A model generated the notes under the pieces. The model had not been told where the DNA came from. It saw nothing but the letters and a program-made list of their open reading frames with translations, and ran no database searches. A stretch of DNA of 64,000 nt from Gossypium raimondii (Eukaryota; Streptophyta; Magnoliopsida; Malvales; Malvaceae), in assembly GCF_025698545.1 (NCBI RefSeq), contig NC_068576.1:57200094-57264093 (forward strand), given 5' to 3'. The translations under genes were made by a program, and so were the position numbers. This document shows, piece after piece, positions 21,990 through 33,320 of the stretch. Every line of letters starts with the position of its first letter. Within the stretch, counting starts at the first letter, position 1.

Positions 21990-23090
21990 ATTTATCTGAC
22001 ATTATAATACCCTAATTCATGGAATTATTATATATCACACTACAACTTTTCTACACCTTAATTTGTGGAAGTCAATTTTTTATCTATATTTTATAGTCAA
22101 TATATATTTCTTCTAGTTAGTCTTAAGCTAAAATAAATTTAATTTTTACAAAATTAAATGCATTTGGTATGTATAGTATTACCAAAAATAATACTCATGA
22201 TTTTGAAAAGTTTGATCTATATTTTTTGATAACTTGTATTAAACTATTTTATTATTATATTTAAATTTTATAGTATTTAATATAATGCATTGTATTTTGA
22301 TTGAGTCTTGGTTTAATTGGCATTGGCATTATTGCTAGTGCAGGGGTACGTGGGTTTGAATGCACTGAAACATATATTATTTTCCTATTTAAGGATTGGG
22401 AGGGGCAATGGGCAGTTCTAGACATTGCATCAGAAAAGGGCATGTTTAATAAGAACCTATAATGAGATTAATGTTTAAAAAAAATACATTATATTTAGTT
22501 TTTTTAAGTTTTTAATAGACTAACCTTATTTATATGGTTATAAATAAAATATTAATCTTATATATAATATTTAAAATAGAAACCTCTACAAATAATGAAA
22601 AATCCTTTCTTATTAATGTCAAATTTGTCTTAAACTACAAAAAGAAAAAGAAAAGTTTGACATATATTTATCAATATTATGAATTTGACACATTTATGTG
22701 ATATCATAATACCCTAATTCATGGAATTTCATGTATCATACTATAACTTTTCTACACCCTAATTCATGGAAGTCATTTTTTGGTCTATATTTTATAGCCA
22801 ATATATATTTCTTCTAGCTAGATTTACGAGAGAAATAAAGAATGGTATAAGATAAAATTTAATTTTCATAAATAGAAATGCATTTGGTATGTATGGTATT
22901 ACCACTCATGACCTCCATTGTTAAAAATAATGCATTTTTAGTTGTATTTAACTATTATTATATTTAAATTTTATCCTATTTAATGTCGATTGGCATGGCA
23001 TTGTTGCCAATGCAATAGGACGCGAGTTCGAGTGCGTTGAAGCGCATTTACCCTCTTATTTATGGATAATTGAGAATGAGCTATGGAAAG
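21990..23090. repeat. Tandem duplication of a 400-450 bp unit containing a SINE-like piece
   Basis: Unit 1 is about 21990-22440 and unit 2 about 22675-23090. Shared blocks come in the same order in both: taataccctaattcatggaa; acttttctacaccttaattt (aattc in unit 2); ctatattttatagtcaatat; atgcatttggtatgtatagt; ttatatttaaattttat. Both finish with a SINE-like head: in unit 1 ggcattattgctagtgcagg before gtgggtttgaatgcactgaa, in unit 2 ggcattgttgccaatgcaat before gagttcgagtgcgttgaag. No coding content. Confidence 0.6.
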
Positions 23091-24694
23091 TTTTCGAATT
23101 ATAGCAATAATAAATATCACTTTCGGAGAATTAAGAAAAATAAGCGCCGCCTTATATTAATATAAATATAAAATAATCCAGAAGGAAATAATAAGAATAA
23201 AAAGTTATGAAATTTGGCTTTACTAGGAGTGAAAAACCCTTATTGGCTTATTCGTTGATTATTATTTTAAAAATTGTATAATCAGGTTGCTGCTATGTTG
23301 CTTCGTGAATCGAAAAGCTCAATGTAGAAAAATCCAAAATATCAGGAAAATTAATAAAACATGTGCCGAAAATAAGAAAAACATGGGCCAATTAATTTTA
23401 AAGTTTCAAGTTGTATAATACGTGACGTTACTTCATAAGTATCACTTTTTTTCTACTCACCTTGGGATGATTCAAAATGGAATTATTCATATAACCCCGA
23501 GTTTTACATTTTATTCCCTAGATGGACATAATTGTTTTATTTAAGGATGATATAAAACTACGAAAAAATAAAAAAATGTCATCATCATAATATTAATGAT
23601 AATTTAAAAGAATGAGTGTTGTTGTAATTTCATAATTGTGTTGGTGACCCAATTAAATTTGATAATCACAAATTCAAAAATAGAAATTTGATTTAAAAAA
23701 TTAGATATATCAAACTATAAGATACATAACTACAAAAAGACAATCAATTTACAAGACCCGACGTTGTTAGAGCCAAATCAAAGAGCTGTTAAGAAAAGGT
23801 AACAACACGATGTAGTCAAACGTACCATCAATCAACGTATTGATCAAAGCTCTGATAAAGAAAGGTGCAATGTCACTACATCACGTGAAGAAATGCTCAC
23901 ACCACTTCACTTCAATATAATAAAAAATTATGAGAATTCATTTAAATTTAATCTTAAAATATCCAAATGAGACTACAATTTATGAGATAATGGGAACATC
24001 ACATCATGGTTACGGATACATTGGAAAGAGAGCAACATTTGGAGATAAATCCGACATGATATTATTATTATTGTGTCGACTTAGTTAGTTGGGGGAGTGG
24101 ATAATATTTAGGAACTTAATTTGGGGGTTGTCTAATCGTATTCGAGCTACACACATTTGATTAGACTTGTCTCACCACTTCTCCCAATCTTACTATTAAT
24201 ATTCGAGTTTCACATTATGTGTACATGCTGTCTGTGGGGGTGTTAGTGATAAACCTTCTACCTCGTAAAATTGTCATATTCAAGGCGAGGATTATATTTT
24301 TAACCATTAATTAAAGTAGGAGTGACTCTTATTATCTCACTTAATTCCGTGACTAATGTACATAATTCTTTAATTGTGTAAATTATATATTTAATCTTTA
24401 TTAAAACTAAAATTTTAAAGTATTGTCAAAACATTAAACATATTATCGATTTAAAAATATAGTTAAGAATTACCATTTAATTTAATATTAAAATTTCAAG
24501 AAAAAATAAAATAAAAATTCATAACTTAGAGGAATAATAACAAAATGTAACCACTGAATACATTCGTAGCATACTATAAAACAGTCAATTTGACTGCAAG
24601 AATATACGAAACCAATTCCTGTCTATACAAAATAAAAAATCAATCTATTAATCCGAATCCAAAATATAAAAGTAATTGGGCATTCAGATTCGAT
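23091..24694. other. Intergenic DNA without a recognisable gene
   Basis: AT-rich. The stretch 23740-24250 is somewhat less AT-rich but has no open frame of note. The left part reaches the 3' flank of the second MAPKK. Confidence 0.3.
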
Positions 24695-25660
24695 TTAATC
24701 GTCGTTCGCCGTATATTTGATCAAAAACGGATGTTCCAAAAGCTGAAATGCAGTCCACCTCTTACTAGGATCCTTTTGTAAGCAACACTCCAAAAAGTTA
24801 CGTAACTCATCGGAAGCAGTCGGTGGCAAGGTAGGCGGATCGTCGAAACAAATGGCGCACATAAGCGAAGGCCAGTCGGGTTTTTTTCCCGCCGGTAGAA
24901 GTGGAAAATGGCCGACGTAAAGTTCCATTAAAGTGACTCCCAAGCTCCAAATATCAGCAAGGAAAAGATTGTAGTTACCGCCATTAACGTTAGGGTCGAA
25001 CCTCTCCGGACTCATGTAAGCACAAGTTCCAACGTACGAATTGCATAAATCCGACGTCCGATCCATGATCATACTTTCGCCGAAATCGGCGATTTTCACT
25101 TGCATTTTGTCGTTAACGAGTAAATTCGAAGGCTTGATGTCTAAGTGGATTATTTTATTGCCATGCAAGTAGCTTAATCCTTTTAAAATCTGTCTGGTTA
25201 TATCAGCAAGTTCAGGATCCGATAAGGTACCCTTTTTACGACGAAGGGTAGCTAAATTTCCGGCATCCACGTACTCCATTAAAATCGCGACGTCCCCCCA
25301 TGGCTTCTCGTATGTTTCGTAGCATCGAACGACGTGAGGGGAATCAGTTTTACGTAGAATATCAATCTCCTTGTAAACTTTCCGGCGAGTTGTCTCGTCT
25401 CCGCCGTGGTGAATGACTTTCAGTGCATAAATCTTTGAAGTGCGTTTGTCTTGGACTTTGTATACGGTGCCGCCGTTCCCATGGCCAAGTACTCCAAGTC
25501 TCTCGAGCTCCGTCGCGGGGATATTGACTGTAGAAGCTGCTACGGCGGTGGTTGTGGACTCCGAGGGAGGGAGTGGGAGGGGGAATCGAGGGCGGCGATC
25601 GGTAACGTAGGGCAGTGCAAGGCGGAGATTAATATGTCGTTGGTGACGAACTATTGCCAT
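24695..25660 (-). CDS. MKK9: Second group D MAP kinase kinase, non-RD variant, 321 aa
   Basis: Intronless tandem paralogue of the gene at 18269-19240, with the same order of motifs: docking-like RHQRHINLRLALP, GHGNGGTVYKV (59-69), K81, DFG (192-194), T202 and S208 in the activation loop, and SPERF. The catalytic loop reads IIHLDIKPSN, so the RD arginine is Leu (residue 173, codon at 25144-25142); the catalytic Asp and Lys stay. The DFG flank is DFGES rather than DFGVSK, and the N-lobe reads LRRKKGTLSDPELA. The frame is intact over the whole length, which argues for continuing selection. Kinases without the RD arginine are often not switched by loop phosphorylation in the usual way, so regulation or activity may differ from the neighbour. 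Confidence 0.88.
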   Translation of the reverse strand: MAIVRHQRHINLRLALPYVTDRRPRFPLPLPPSESTTTAVAASTVNIPATELERLGVLGHGNGGTVYKVQDKRTSKIYALKVIHHGGDETTRRKVYKEIDILRKTDSPHVVRCYETYEKPWGDVAILMEYVDAGNLATLRRKKGTLSDPELADITRQILKGLSYLHGNKIIHLDIKPSNLLVNDKMQVKIADFGESMIMDRTSDLCNSYVGTCAYMSPERFDPNVNGGNYNLFLADIWSLGVTLMELYVGHFPLLPAGKKPDWPSLMCAICFDDPPTLPPTASDELRNFLECCLQKDPSKRWTAFQLLEHPFLIKYTANDD

Positions 25661-27952
25661 GTGAAGGGACGGTAAATTTTAGGATTTTACGGTGAATGAC
25701 GGTAAAATTTTGTGAGAAAATTTAGGGTTTCAGGTGAAAAAAAAGAAAGAAAGTAATAAGTGAAGAAAGCAAGTAAGTTTTTTAAATTATAAATAACTTC
25801 TTATATTATTTAAACTTCAAATCCTACTCAAACTCGACCAAGTATTTTCACATTTAATTTTTTCTTGGATAAATATTAACATTTCATTATTTTGGTGGAA
25901 ATTAAATAATAAATACTAATGTACGATTTACTTGAAAGAGGTGAAACTGTTGAGTTCTTAAATTTATTTCTTTATTTTTTATTTTAGCTTATAGAATTAA
26001 TATATAGTTTTATTACGTTCTTTTTTTAATATATTTCTATTATTAAAAGAATTAAATTAAATATTATTATACCACATTTATAAATACAAATTATGATGAA
26101 AACTATTTCCTAACTTAAAATATATAATATTGATAAATCTAAGTCAAATCAAATCGTACCAATAAAAATTAATCCAAAAATTTAAAATTAATGCTTACAA
26201 GTATAGAAAGAGAAACAAAATTTTAAAATCGAAATTAAAATTTTATATACGTGTTTAATAAAATAAAATTGTATAGATACTTTTTAAGTGTAATGCATTA
26301 GTTGATTAATAAATTGAGGTGGGATACCATACCAACCATTCCTCCAAAAGTTTGTATAATTTAATTATACTACCAGTTTAAATTAATAATCCAATTAATT
26401 TTGTGTTTATACTATTCAAAAATTAAAATAAGTTCAAATTTTAATAAAATTAATATTTATTTTATGGACCAAATTAAAAAATTCTAATTTAAAATTAAAT
26501 TGAAAAGAAACTAAATTTAATGACTAAATGTTGCTTGGTCCCTTTAGTCATAAATAAGCGGGCACATGCAAAATGTCGATGCCCCAAATGTAATCCGTTA
26601 TCGATTCTTTCACTCTAATATATGTATATTTGAAAGTATAACAAATATAAATATGTTTAAGTAATCATAAACATTAAATTATTATAAACGGATTGTTTGA
26701 GTAATTACAATACAGAATTATAACCAACAAACTAAATTAAAACCCGCCTATAGTAACATCACATGATATAAACTAAATATTTAACTCCACATAGGTCTAT
26801 AAATTATTATTTTTAAAACCAGACAAATATTTTCAATTTTGCCATTTTAAGTTATATGCTACGTGACGTTCCATCATAAATTTGGTCTTTTATTATCACA
26901 TGTTTCACATTTTATATATTTTTTAATATCTAAACATATATATTATAGTTTTTCTACATATATAGGATAAATAGAATTATTGGTGACACTTTTAACTTTT
27001 ATACCTGTCATATGCTAAATTATCTCATCTAACCCATTTTATTGTATTTTTCTAGTTAAATAAAACAAAATTAATGCGTTTGCCAGCTCATAATTGTTCA
27101 AAAATATATTTTTATAATTAATTTTAAAATTTAAAATTAAATATATTTTTATTATTTGAATTAGATTTGGATCGGATTAGATTAACTTGAAATTTAAAAG
27201 ATATTGTCTAAGTCAAATTCAAGTCGAAAGCAGTCGAATCGATTTTGAATTTTATAAATTTTAATTTTATTTAAATATTGTGGAAATTAGGGATATGAGG
27301 TTAGAATGTAAATATTATTTTTAATATATAAAAATAAGAATAAATGTAAGTAAATTTAAGTTAATCATTGTAAAATATAATGTAGATAGACTTGACCCAA
27401 CTCATGTCTAATGTCTGTAATTTCCGATGCTTATTAATGAAATTACTCAACGAACCTTTTAATTTGTAAAACTATATAAAAAAGCCCAACTTCATCTAAC
27501 CCAATTACCAAAATCAAACAATAGCACTCACCCAATCAGGCCTAATCATTCTTAACCTTTTATCAATATTTACTTTTTCTACTATTCGATCCTTTTAAAA
27601 AGAGTCGACTCAAATTTTTAACAGAAACATTAACTAAAATATTAATTTTTTTAATGATGTCGGCGTGACAACTAACATGACAGTCTATATGTACTTTATA
27701 TTGATATGACATTATTTAACTTATATGTTAGCTAATAAATAATTTAAAAATCATTAAATATTCAAAATAAAATAAAAACCCCATAAATATACAAGAAAAT
27801 AACATGAAGTATATGCGAATTACTATACAAATTGTCATATTTAAAGTTTTAATCAATATTTCAATTAAAAAACCATTCAATCCGATAATATGTGATTTTA
27901 GAATACAAAAAGTAACAAGTATTTTAAGGATGAATTAATTATTAATTAGAAA

Positions 27953-27991
<39 letters not shown>

Positions 27992-29115
27992 AATTATTAT
28001 ATGCAATTGGTTTCTTCAAATTCAACACTCATTTTTCATATCATTTCGACACATCAATATTAAATCACGCACCCTGTTTGCTTTATATAAATTTTGATGG
28101 GTTAATGGATACTTAAATTTGGTTTTATTGTTCAATTTAGTATTAAGTACTTGAGTTATTTTTTCCCAATTAAGTATCTTTATTTTTTTAACTAAAATTC
28201 ATGTGTCAAACATTCATTATATCATTTGATCTAGGTACCAAATTAAACATTGAAGCTGACTCAAGTAATCCAAGTGGACAATAAAACCAAATTCAGATAC
28301 CAAATGGCATATTAAACCTTTGATTTATGATTTTATTTTGGAAGTTCTGCCAATGACAAACATAAGTATAGTACAAATTCGAGTTACATTGGACCAAAAC
28401 TCGAAAAAGATTGCACAAAATCTATTCATGAGAAACGCATATATTAAAATCGAAGACTCACGTATTAGAAACACACATAATAAAACTTAAATTGCAAGAC
28501 CTATATTCTCAGCTTAAACCACCAAAGCCGAAACTTTGAGGATTGAAATTAAAAAAAAAAAAACAATTTCGGCTATTTTCATATTATATAAGCATAATTG
28601 TTTACTTATTCAATAAGGAAACAATGCTACTTCCTTCTACTTAAAAATAATCAAAATAAAAATAATCAAATCAAAATTCACATATAAATTACGCATTAAA
28701 TAAAACTTTATAACTTAAAGTATTTTGAAGGATACTTGTATTTTAGGGATTAAATCAAATTAGCCCTCTATTATTAAATAAAATAATTTAGCCCATATAC
28801 TATTAGAAAGAATTAAATAAGTTAAAATCATACCATAGTTAACATTTACAGTATACAAAATATCTTTCAATTGTTTTTCAATTTTCAGTTTAATTTCAAA
28901 TAAAATATTTCATTTATAGAACGATCGAATTTTAAAAATATTAACTATACTAAAAAGTAAAAGATAGGTTGTAAATAGTAAATATTAAATCTATTTATTA
29001 CCTCTTTTAACTCCAGTTTTAGAGTGAAAAATTGAAACCCCTAAACAAATGATGAATCGTATTAGCTTAGATTTTTAAAAGAATAAAGAATTTTACATTA
29101 AAATAAATGAAAATT
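25661..29115. other. Long gene-free stretch between the second MAPKK and the U-box gene
   Basis: Very AT-rich. It includes the promoter side of the second MAPKK, a (TA)n run near 27956-27976 with a short (TTG)n tail, and assorted worn repeat text. No coding frame, RNA gene or intact element was recognised. Confidence 0.35.
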
Positions 29116-30402
29116 TCAAAAAGATCTCTTGATGTTCTTAAAATCCAAAGAATCAATGCATTCCAATCCAGGCCTATAAGGATTCAACAACTTCAAAAGC
29201 TCAGTAGCTTTCTCTTTGGTTTTATCATTACACCCCACTTGTATAAGCAGCAAAAGCTTTTGAAATGCACCGAATTGAAGAGCTTCCATTAAAGCCTTTT
29301 CGTCACCTTTACTCAGTTTCCAAATGGCCGAAACAGAGTACTCTGTTGCCAGTTCTGAAACTCGTAATATCTTCTTCACTAAAACCGGCATTGCAAGAGC
29401 GTCATCGTAAGCAAATCCCCTTCCCTGTTCTGTCTCACAAAGCTGGTCTATAAGGGCTAATGCCTTTTCACATATTGCTTTTTGGGAATCGATCATGATT
29501 TCTAAAAGTAAAGGGATTAAGCCCATGTTGATGAACTCTGTTGTGGTGTTTTCATTTGAAAGTGAAACCATGTCGTAAATCAAAGTGAGAGATGGTTTGG
29601 TAATGGAAGGACAAATTGGGTTATCAATGAAATGAAAAAGGGTTTTGTTGATTCCATCAATGGTTGTCAATGCTTGGGTGTATTTTTGGTTACAAGACAA
29701 AAGCTCTGCGAGGACGGTAATGGCGTTCTGTTTCAATGATAAGTCTTCGGATTTTAAAAACAGAGCAATGCAATGTAATGAAGCTTGTGATCCGATGTAC
29801 CGTTGAGCTTGTTCGGTAAGTGGGAACATCCAGTTTATAACAAACAATATCTCTTCCAACACGTTGATGTTCTTATCAACAGACTCACCGGCGAATGCGT
29901 CGAACGCGGCGGCGATAGCTCCGGCAGCGGCGGCGTTAGCCACAATGCACCTCTTGTTCCGTTCACTTTCCAAACCCCATTTTTTTAACTTATGCAAAGA
30001 ATCGAGACAAGCACACCGATCCAACCGTCGCGTTGAATCCATAATCGAAAACAGAACCTCCGAGACCTCCGCCGAACTCACAGGAATCCGCGGTGTCGGT
30101 ATCCTTTCAACGCCGTAACTCCGATTCTCAACACACCATTCTTGAATCATTTTCCTTAACGAATGATTGGGTATTTGATCGAAGCTTCTAAGAACTTGAT
30201 TCGAAACAGGGCATGTGAAATTCCCATCATCAAGCCATTTTTCGATACTTTCACGATCATAAGTAATCCCAGAAGATAATGTGACTGGATCTTTCATAAG
30301 ATCAAGTGTTATTGGACAAAGAAAATGCCTTGGAATCTCAAGCTCTTTCTTTTGATCGCCATTAAAGCTTCTGGGTTTCTTCTTTCTCCAACTGAAAACC
30401 AT
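29116..30402 (-). CDS. PUB21: U-box E3 ubiquitin ligase with ARM repeats (PUB20/21 type), 428 aa
   Basis: Single exon. After a short basic start (MVFSWRKKKPRSF) comes a U-box (IPRHFLCPITLDLMKDPVTL to about residue 95, with the GITYDRESIEKWL and CPVSNQ marks), which recruits an E2 enzyme. The C-terminal two thirds are helical, with ARM-like repeats (for example AITVLAELLSCNQKYTQAL, GLIPLLLEIM, EKALALIDQLC, KEKATELLKLLNPYR) that would bind substrates. The overall form and the ending NIKRSF match PUB20/PUB21-like proteins of plant stress and defence responses. Length is normal and the catalytic surface looks intact. I cannot separate PUB20 from PUB21. A TATA-like run near 30515-30530 fits the promoter position. 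Confidence 0.9.
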   Translation of the reverse strand: MVFSWRKKKPRSFNGDQKKELEIPRHFLCPITLDLMKDPVTLSSGITYDRESIEKWLDDGNFTCPVSNQVLRSFDQIPNHSLRKMIQEWCVENRSYGVERIPTPRIPVSSAEVSEVLFSIMDSTRRLDRCACLDSLHKLKKWGLESERNKRCIVANAAAAGAIAAAFDAFAGESVDKNINVLEEILFVINWMFPLTEQAQRYIGSQASLHCIALFLKSEDLSLKQNAITVLAELLSCNQKYTQALTTIDGINKTLFHFIDNPICPSITKPSLTLIYDMVSLSNENTTTEFINMGLIPLLLEIMIDSQKAICEKALALIDQLCETEQGRGFAYDDALAMPVLVKKILRVSELATEYSVSAIWKLSKGDEKALMEALQFGAFQKLLLLIQVGCNDKTKEKATELLKLLNPYRPGLECIDSLDFKNIKRSF

Positions 30403-30727
30403 TGCTAAAGCTTGAAATCTGATTTCAGACTATCAAACGTGAACGAATTTTGAGAAATGGGTTAGTTTTTGGTTTTTATTTCTGTGAAGGTTAAAGGGAG
30501 TCTATTGAGGTTTATATATATATATGTATAATAGTGTTTGAATGAAAAAACAGGGGATTGATTTGAAGATGATGAACTTCACACGGTGTTCAAAGACTAG
30601 GACTTTGTTATGAAGTGTTGAAAGTTTATTGAGAATTGTTCAAATTGAATTTGTGAGTGTAGAGAAAGAGAGACTAATTCACATGCACAAAATGTAAGAA
30701 AATTAATAAAATATTTTGGATCAATTT
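30403..30727. promoter_or_regulatory. PUB gene leader and promoter
   Basis: The stretch just upstream of the U-box start codon on the minus strand holds an AT run (tatatatatatgtata at about 30514-30528) that could serve as the TATA region. No other gene is seen. Confidence 0.4.
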
Positions 30728-31285
30728 TGCTATCAGTCCTTGTGCGTTACAAAAGTTGTGGATTTGGTCCCTATAATTTAATTTGATCAATTTTAGTCTC
30801 TTTACTTTTCGGATTGGTTAATTTTAGTCCTTATACTTTTTGGATTCCGAAGTTTTACTCCAGACCCAAATAGTAACAACTAAATTTGTTCTATTAAATT
30901 CAATTACTAGTCATGTATTATGTGTACAATTGTAGATTTAATCCATATTCTCTAATTGGATCATTCTAAGTCCCTATACTTTCCAAATTATGAAATTTTT
31001 GTCTTGACGCAAATGGTCATTGTTAATCCATTAACTGAATTTTTAGTGAATAATATGTGAAAATAAACAAATTGACATAACATTGCACATATGATAATAT
31101 GTTTTCTACATCAAATTTTAGGAATAGCAAATTCTAATTTAATGAATTTAACAAGTATTATTTGGCGAGGACTGAAATTTTTGAATTTGAAAAGCACATG
31201 ACTATAAATGACCAAATTCAAGTACATGTATTAAATCTACAACTTTTGTAAAGTACAGGGATTAATAATAGAATTTAATCTTAAT
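30728..31285. mobile_element. Non-autonomous inverted-repeat element upstream of the PUB gene
   Basis: The left end reads agtccttgtgcgttacaaaa then gttgtggatttggtccc. The right end has its inverse (taaatctacaacttttgtaa and agtacagggattaata). The interior has a second weaker fold. About 550 bp with no coding capacity. The repeated phrases tagtcc and tttagtcctta are typical of a widespread plant MITE class. Confidence 0.5.
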
Positions 31286-31582
31286 AAAAAATTTTTAGTG
31301 TTTTTAGGGAATGCGAGTATTGAATTTTTGACCATGGAAAAAATTTTAAAAAAGGGCTTGTTTTTGAGGGTTTAAAATCTAGAGTGTCAAAGGTGGAAAT
31401 GGTAAAAGGATGGTTCTTGCTTCAAACTCGGACAAGTAAACGGAAGCTTGTTTGAACATGTTTTTCTATGGTTGCGGTTTTGACGGGTCGACTTGGATTT
31501 TCTTGCTGTTTCTTATATCCATATTATATGATCATCTCTTTACCCACCGACCATCAAAAACATGTATATGTCAATATTCGGT

Positions 31583-31895
31583 ATCAGTATCACAGAGGTC
31601 TTTGTATTAAGAGTTAGATTTTATTTTACTTTTTTTTTGTATTAGATAAAAGAGTAAATTGGTCATTCTGTTAAAAATTTCATCTATTTCTACTCTTAGA
31701 AATCGGTTCTTACACGTTAGTAACACGTGACACGTCAAGTATTATTGCCTGATTATTTCGTCAGTCACACTAGTTTTTAACAGTACATATGGATAAAATT
31801 TTCAACAAAAATGATCAATTTACTCTTTAAACTAATGTACATGGACTAATTTATCCATATTTTGAGCAGAAAAGACAAAATGCAATCTAGACCTA
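31583..31895. repeat. Copy of the dispersed 330-bp MITE family
   Basis: Starts ggtatcagtatcacagaggt, compared with ggtaaaagtatcatagaggt at 41753. Shares the blocks gttaaaaatttcatctattt and agtaacacgtgacacgtcaa in the same order. The right end is worn. Confidence 0.55.
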
Positions 31896-33320
31896 ATTAT
31901 GGGCCAAGTCACCAGAAAAGTTGGAAGGTTTAGGCAAAAATATAGGCTCGAAAAATAAGTTTCGATAAAAAAATATCAATTTTCTAAACAGATTAGGCCT
32001 TATATAAGTTTTTTGGCTCCAGTCCAGCCTAAATTTAAAAAAAAAAAAAACCCTATGAACTAAAAGCTTTTTATAATTTTTTAAGAAAAAAAGAAATGTG
32101 ACATGACTCATGACTTGATTTAAACATTATATGTCAACAATTTCATTAACATATTATATTGGGTGGTATGAAAGTTGAAAGTTTGGGTTGAATGTCTTAT
32201 AATCTCTAATAGGTTTTCTATTAACATATTCAACCTAACCTAATAGGGCTCACCAAATTCAAAATCCTAGAAACTGGGTTCTCATCGTGTTTTAACTTGT
32301 TGGTTAAATTATAATTGTGGTCCTTTTATTATGGTCAAAACTAGGGTCTAATTCCTATTCTTTAATTTAGTATGGCTTTTCTCCTTTATAATGTCATTAT
32401 CAGTTTAAATAATTAACAGTTTCAATTAAAATGTTAATGTGATTTTTTCTTAATAAAACACTGTTTTCAACTCCTTTTGGGTGTTGGTAAAAGTATTTTA
32501 AGAAAGTAATAAGATTATAAAAAAAGGATTAAAATTTTAATTTGAAGATAATGGAAGGATTAAAAACAAAATTTGACACTCTTTTTTTATTTGTTCACAA
32601 ACAAGTGGGAAACCGTGTTCAAACCAATGGCTATTAAGCGTAAGTCATACATACAGCTAATATAGATAGGGGGTATTCACTTTCAAATTTGTCATAAGGA
32701 TCATGTGGATACAGGTGAGGATTAAGTCAAAGCAAAATACAGTCCATAAAATAGAAAATAAAAACTCTAGGGTGGGATAATCTAATTTTATCCCTAAACT
32801 TGAAAATTAGGTTTACTTTAATATTTGTATTTTTTATTATCTATTTCTAGCACTTAAACTTGACAATTAAGAAAAATATAAAAAATTTGATGATTTAACA
32901 CTCTAAAATTTTACCACATCATCAACTAGTTCAACCTATTCAATTGTTGATTTTTGTCTCGATTGTCGATTTTTACCACTTTCAAGCTATTTTTGAATCA
33001 ATCAACTCAACTCTTTTGTTCGGACTATATCAATTTTCAGTCTGTCCGATTTGATCCTATTCCAATATCGCTAGCCACATCATAAAATCTTGATAGCATC
33101 TAAATCCAGGGATCAAAATGAATCTAATTGCTAAGTTGAAGGGCCAAAAAGAGTACATTGCTAAATTCAGGGGCCAAAAATTATATTATCCCTTCCAAAG
33201 TTGTTTAGTAAAAAATTATAATTCATATACATGGTAATAGGATTTTGCATCCTAATTATTCCATGTCCAAACAAATAAACTATACAGATATTGAATCTTT
33301 TAAATAAATCAAATCTGCAA
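31896..33320. other. Intergenic DNA between PUB and XLG genes
   Basis: AT-rich, without a gene. A worn repeat near 32760-33190 has phrases such as ctaagttgaagggccaaaaa repeated as ctaaattcaggggccaaaaa, a short imperfect direct repeat at 33130-33180. The right end is the 3' flank of the XLG gene. Confidence 0.3.
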
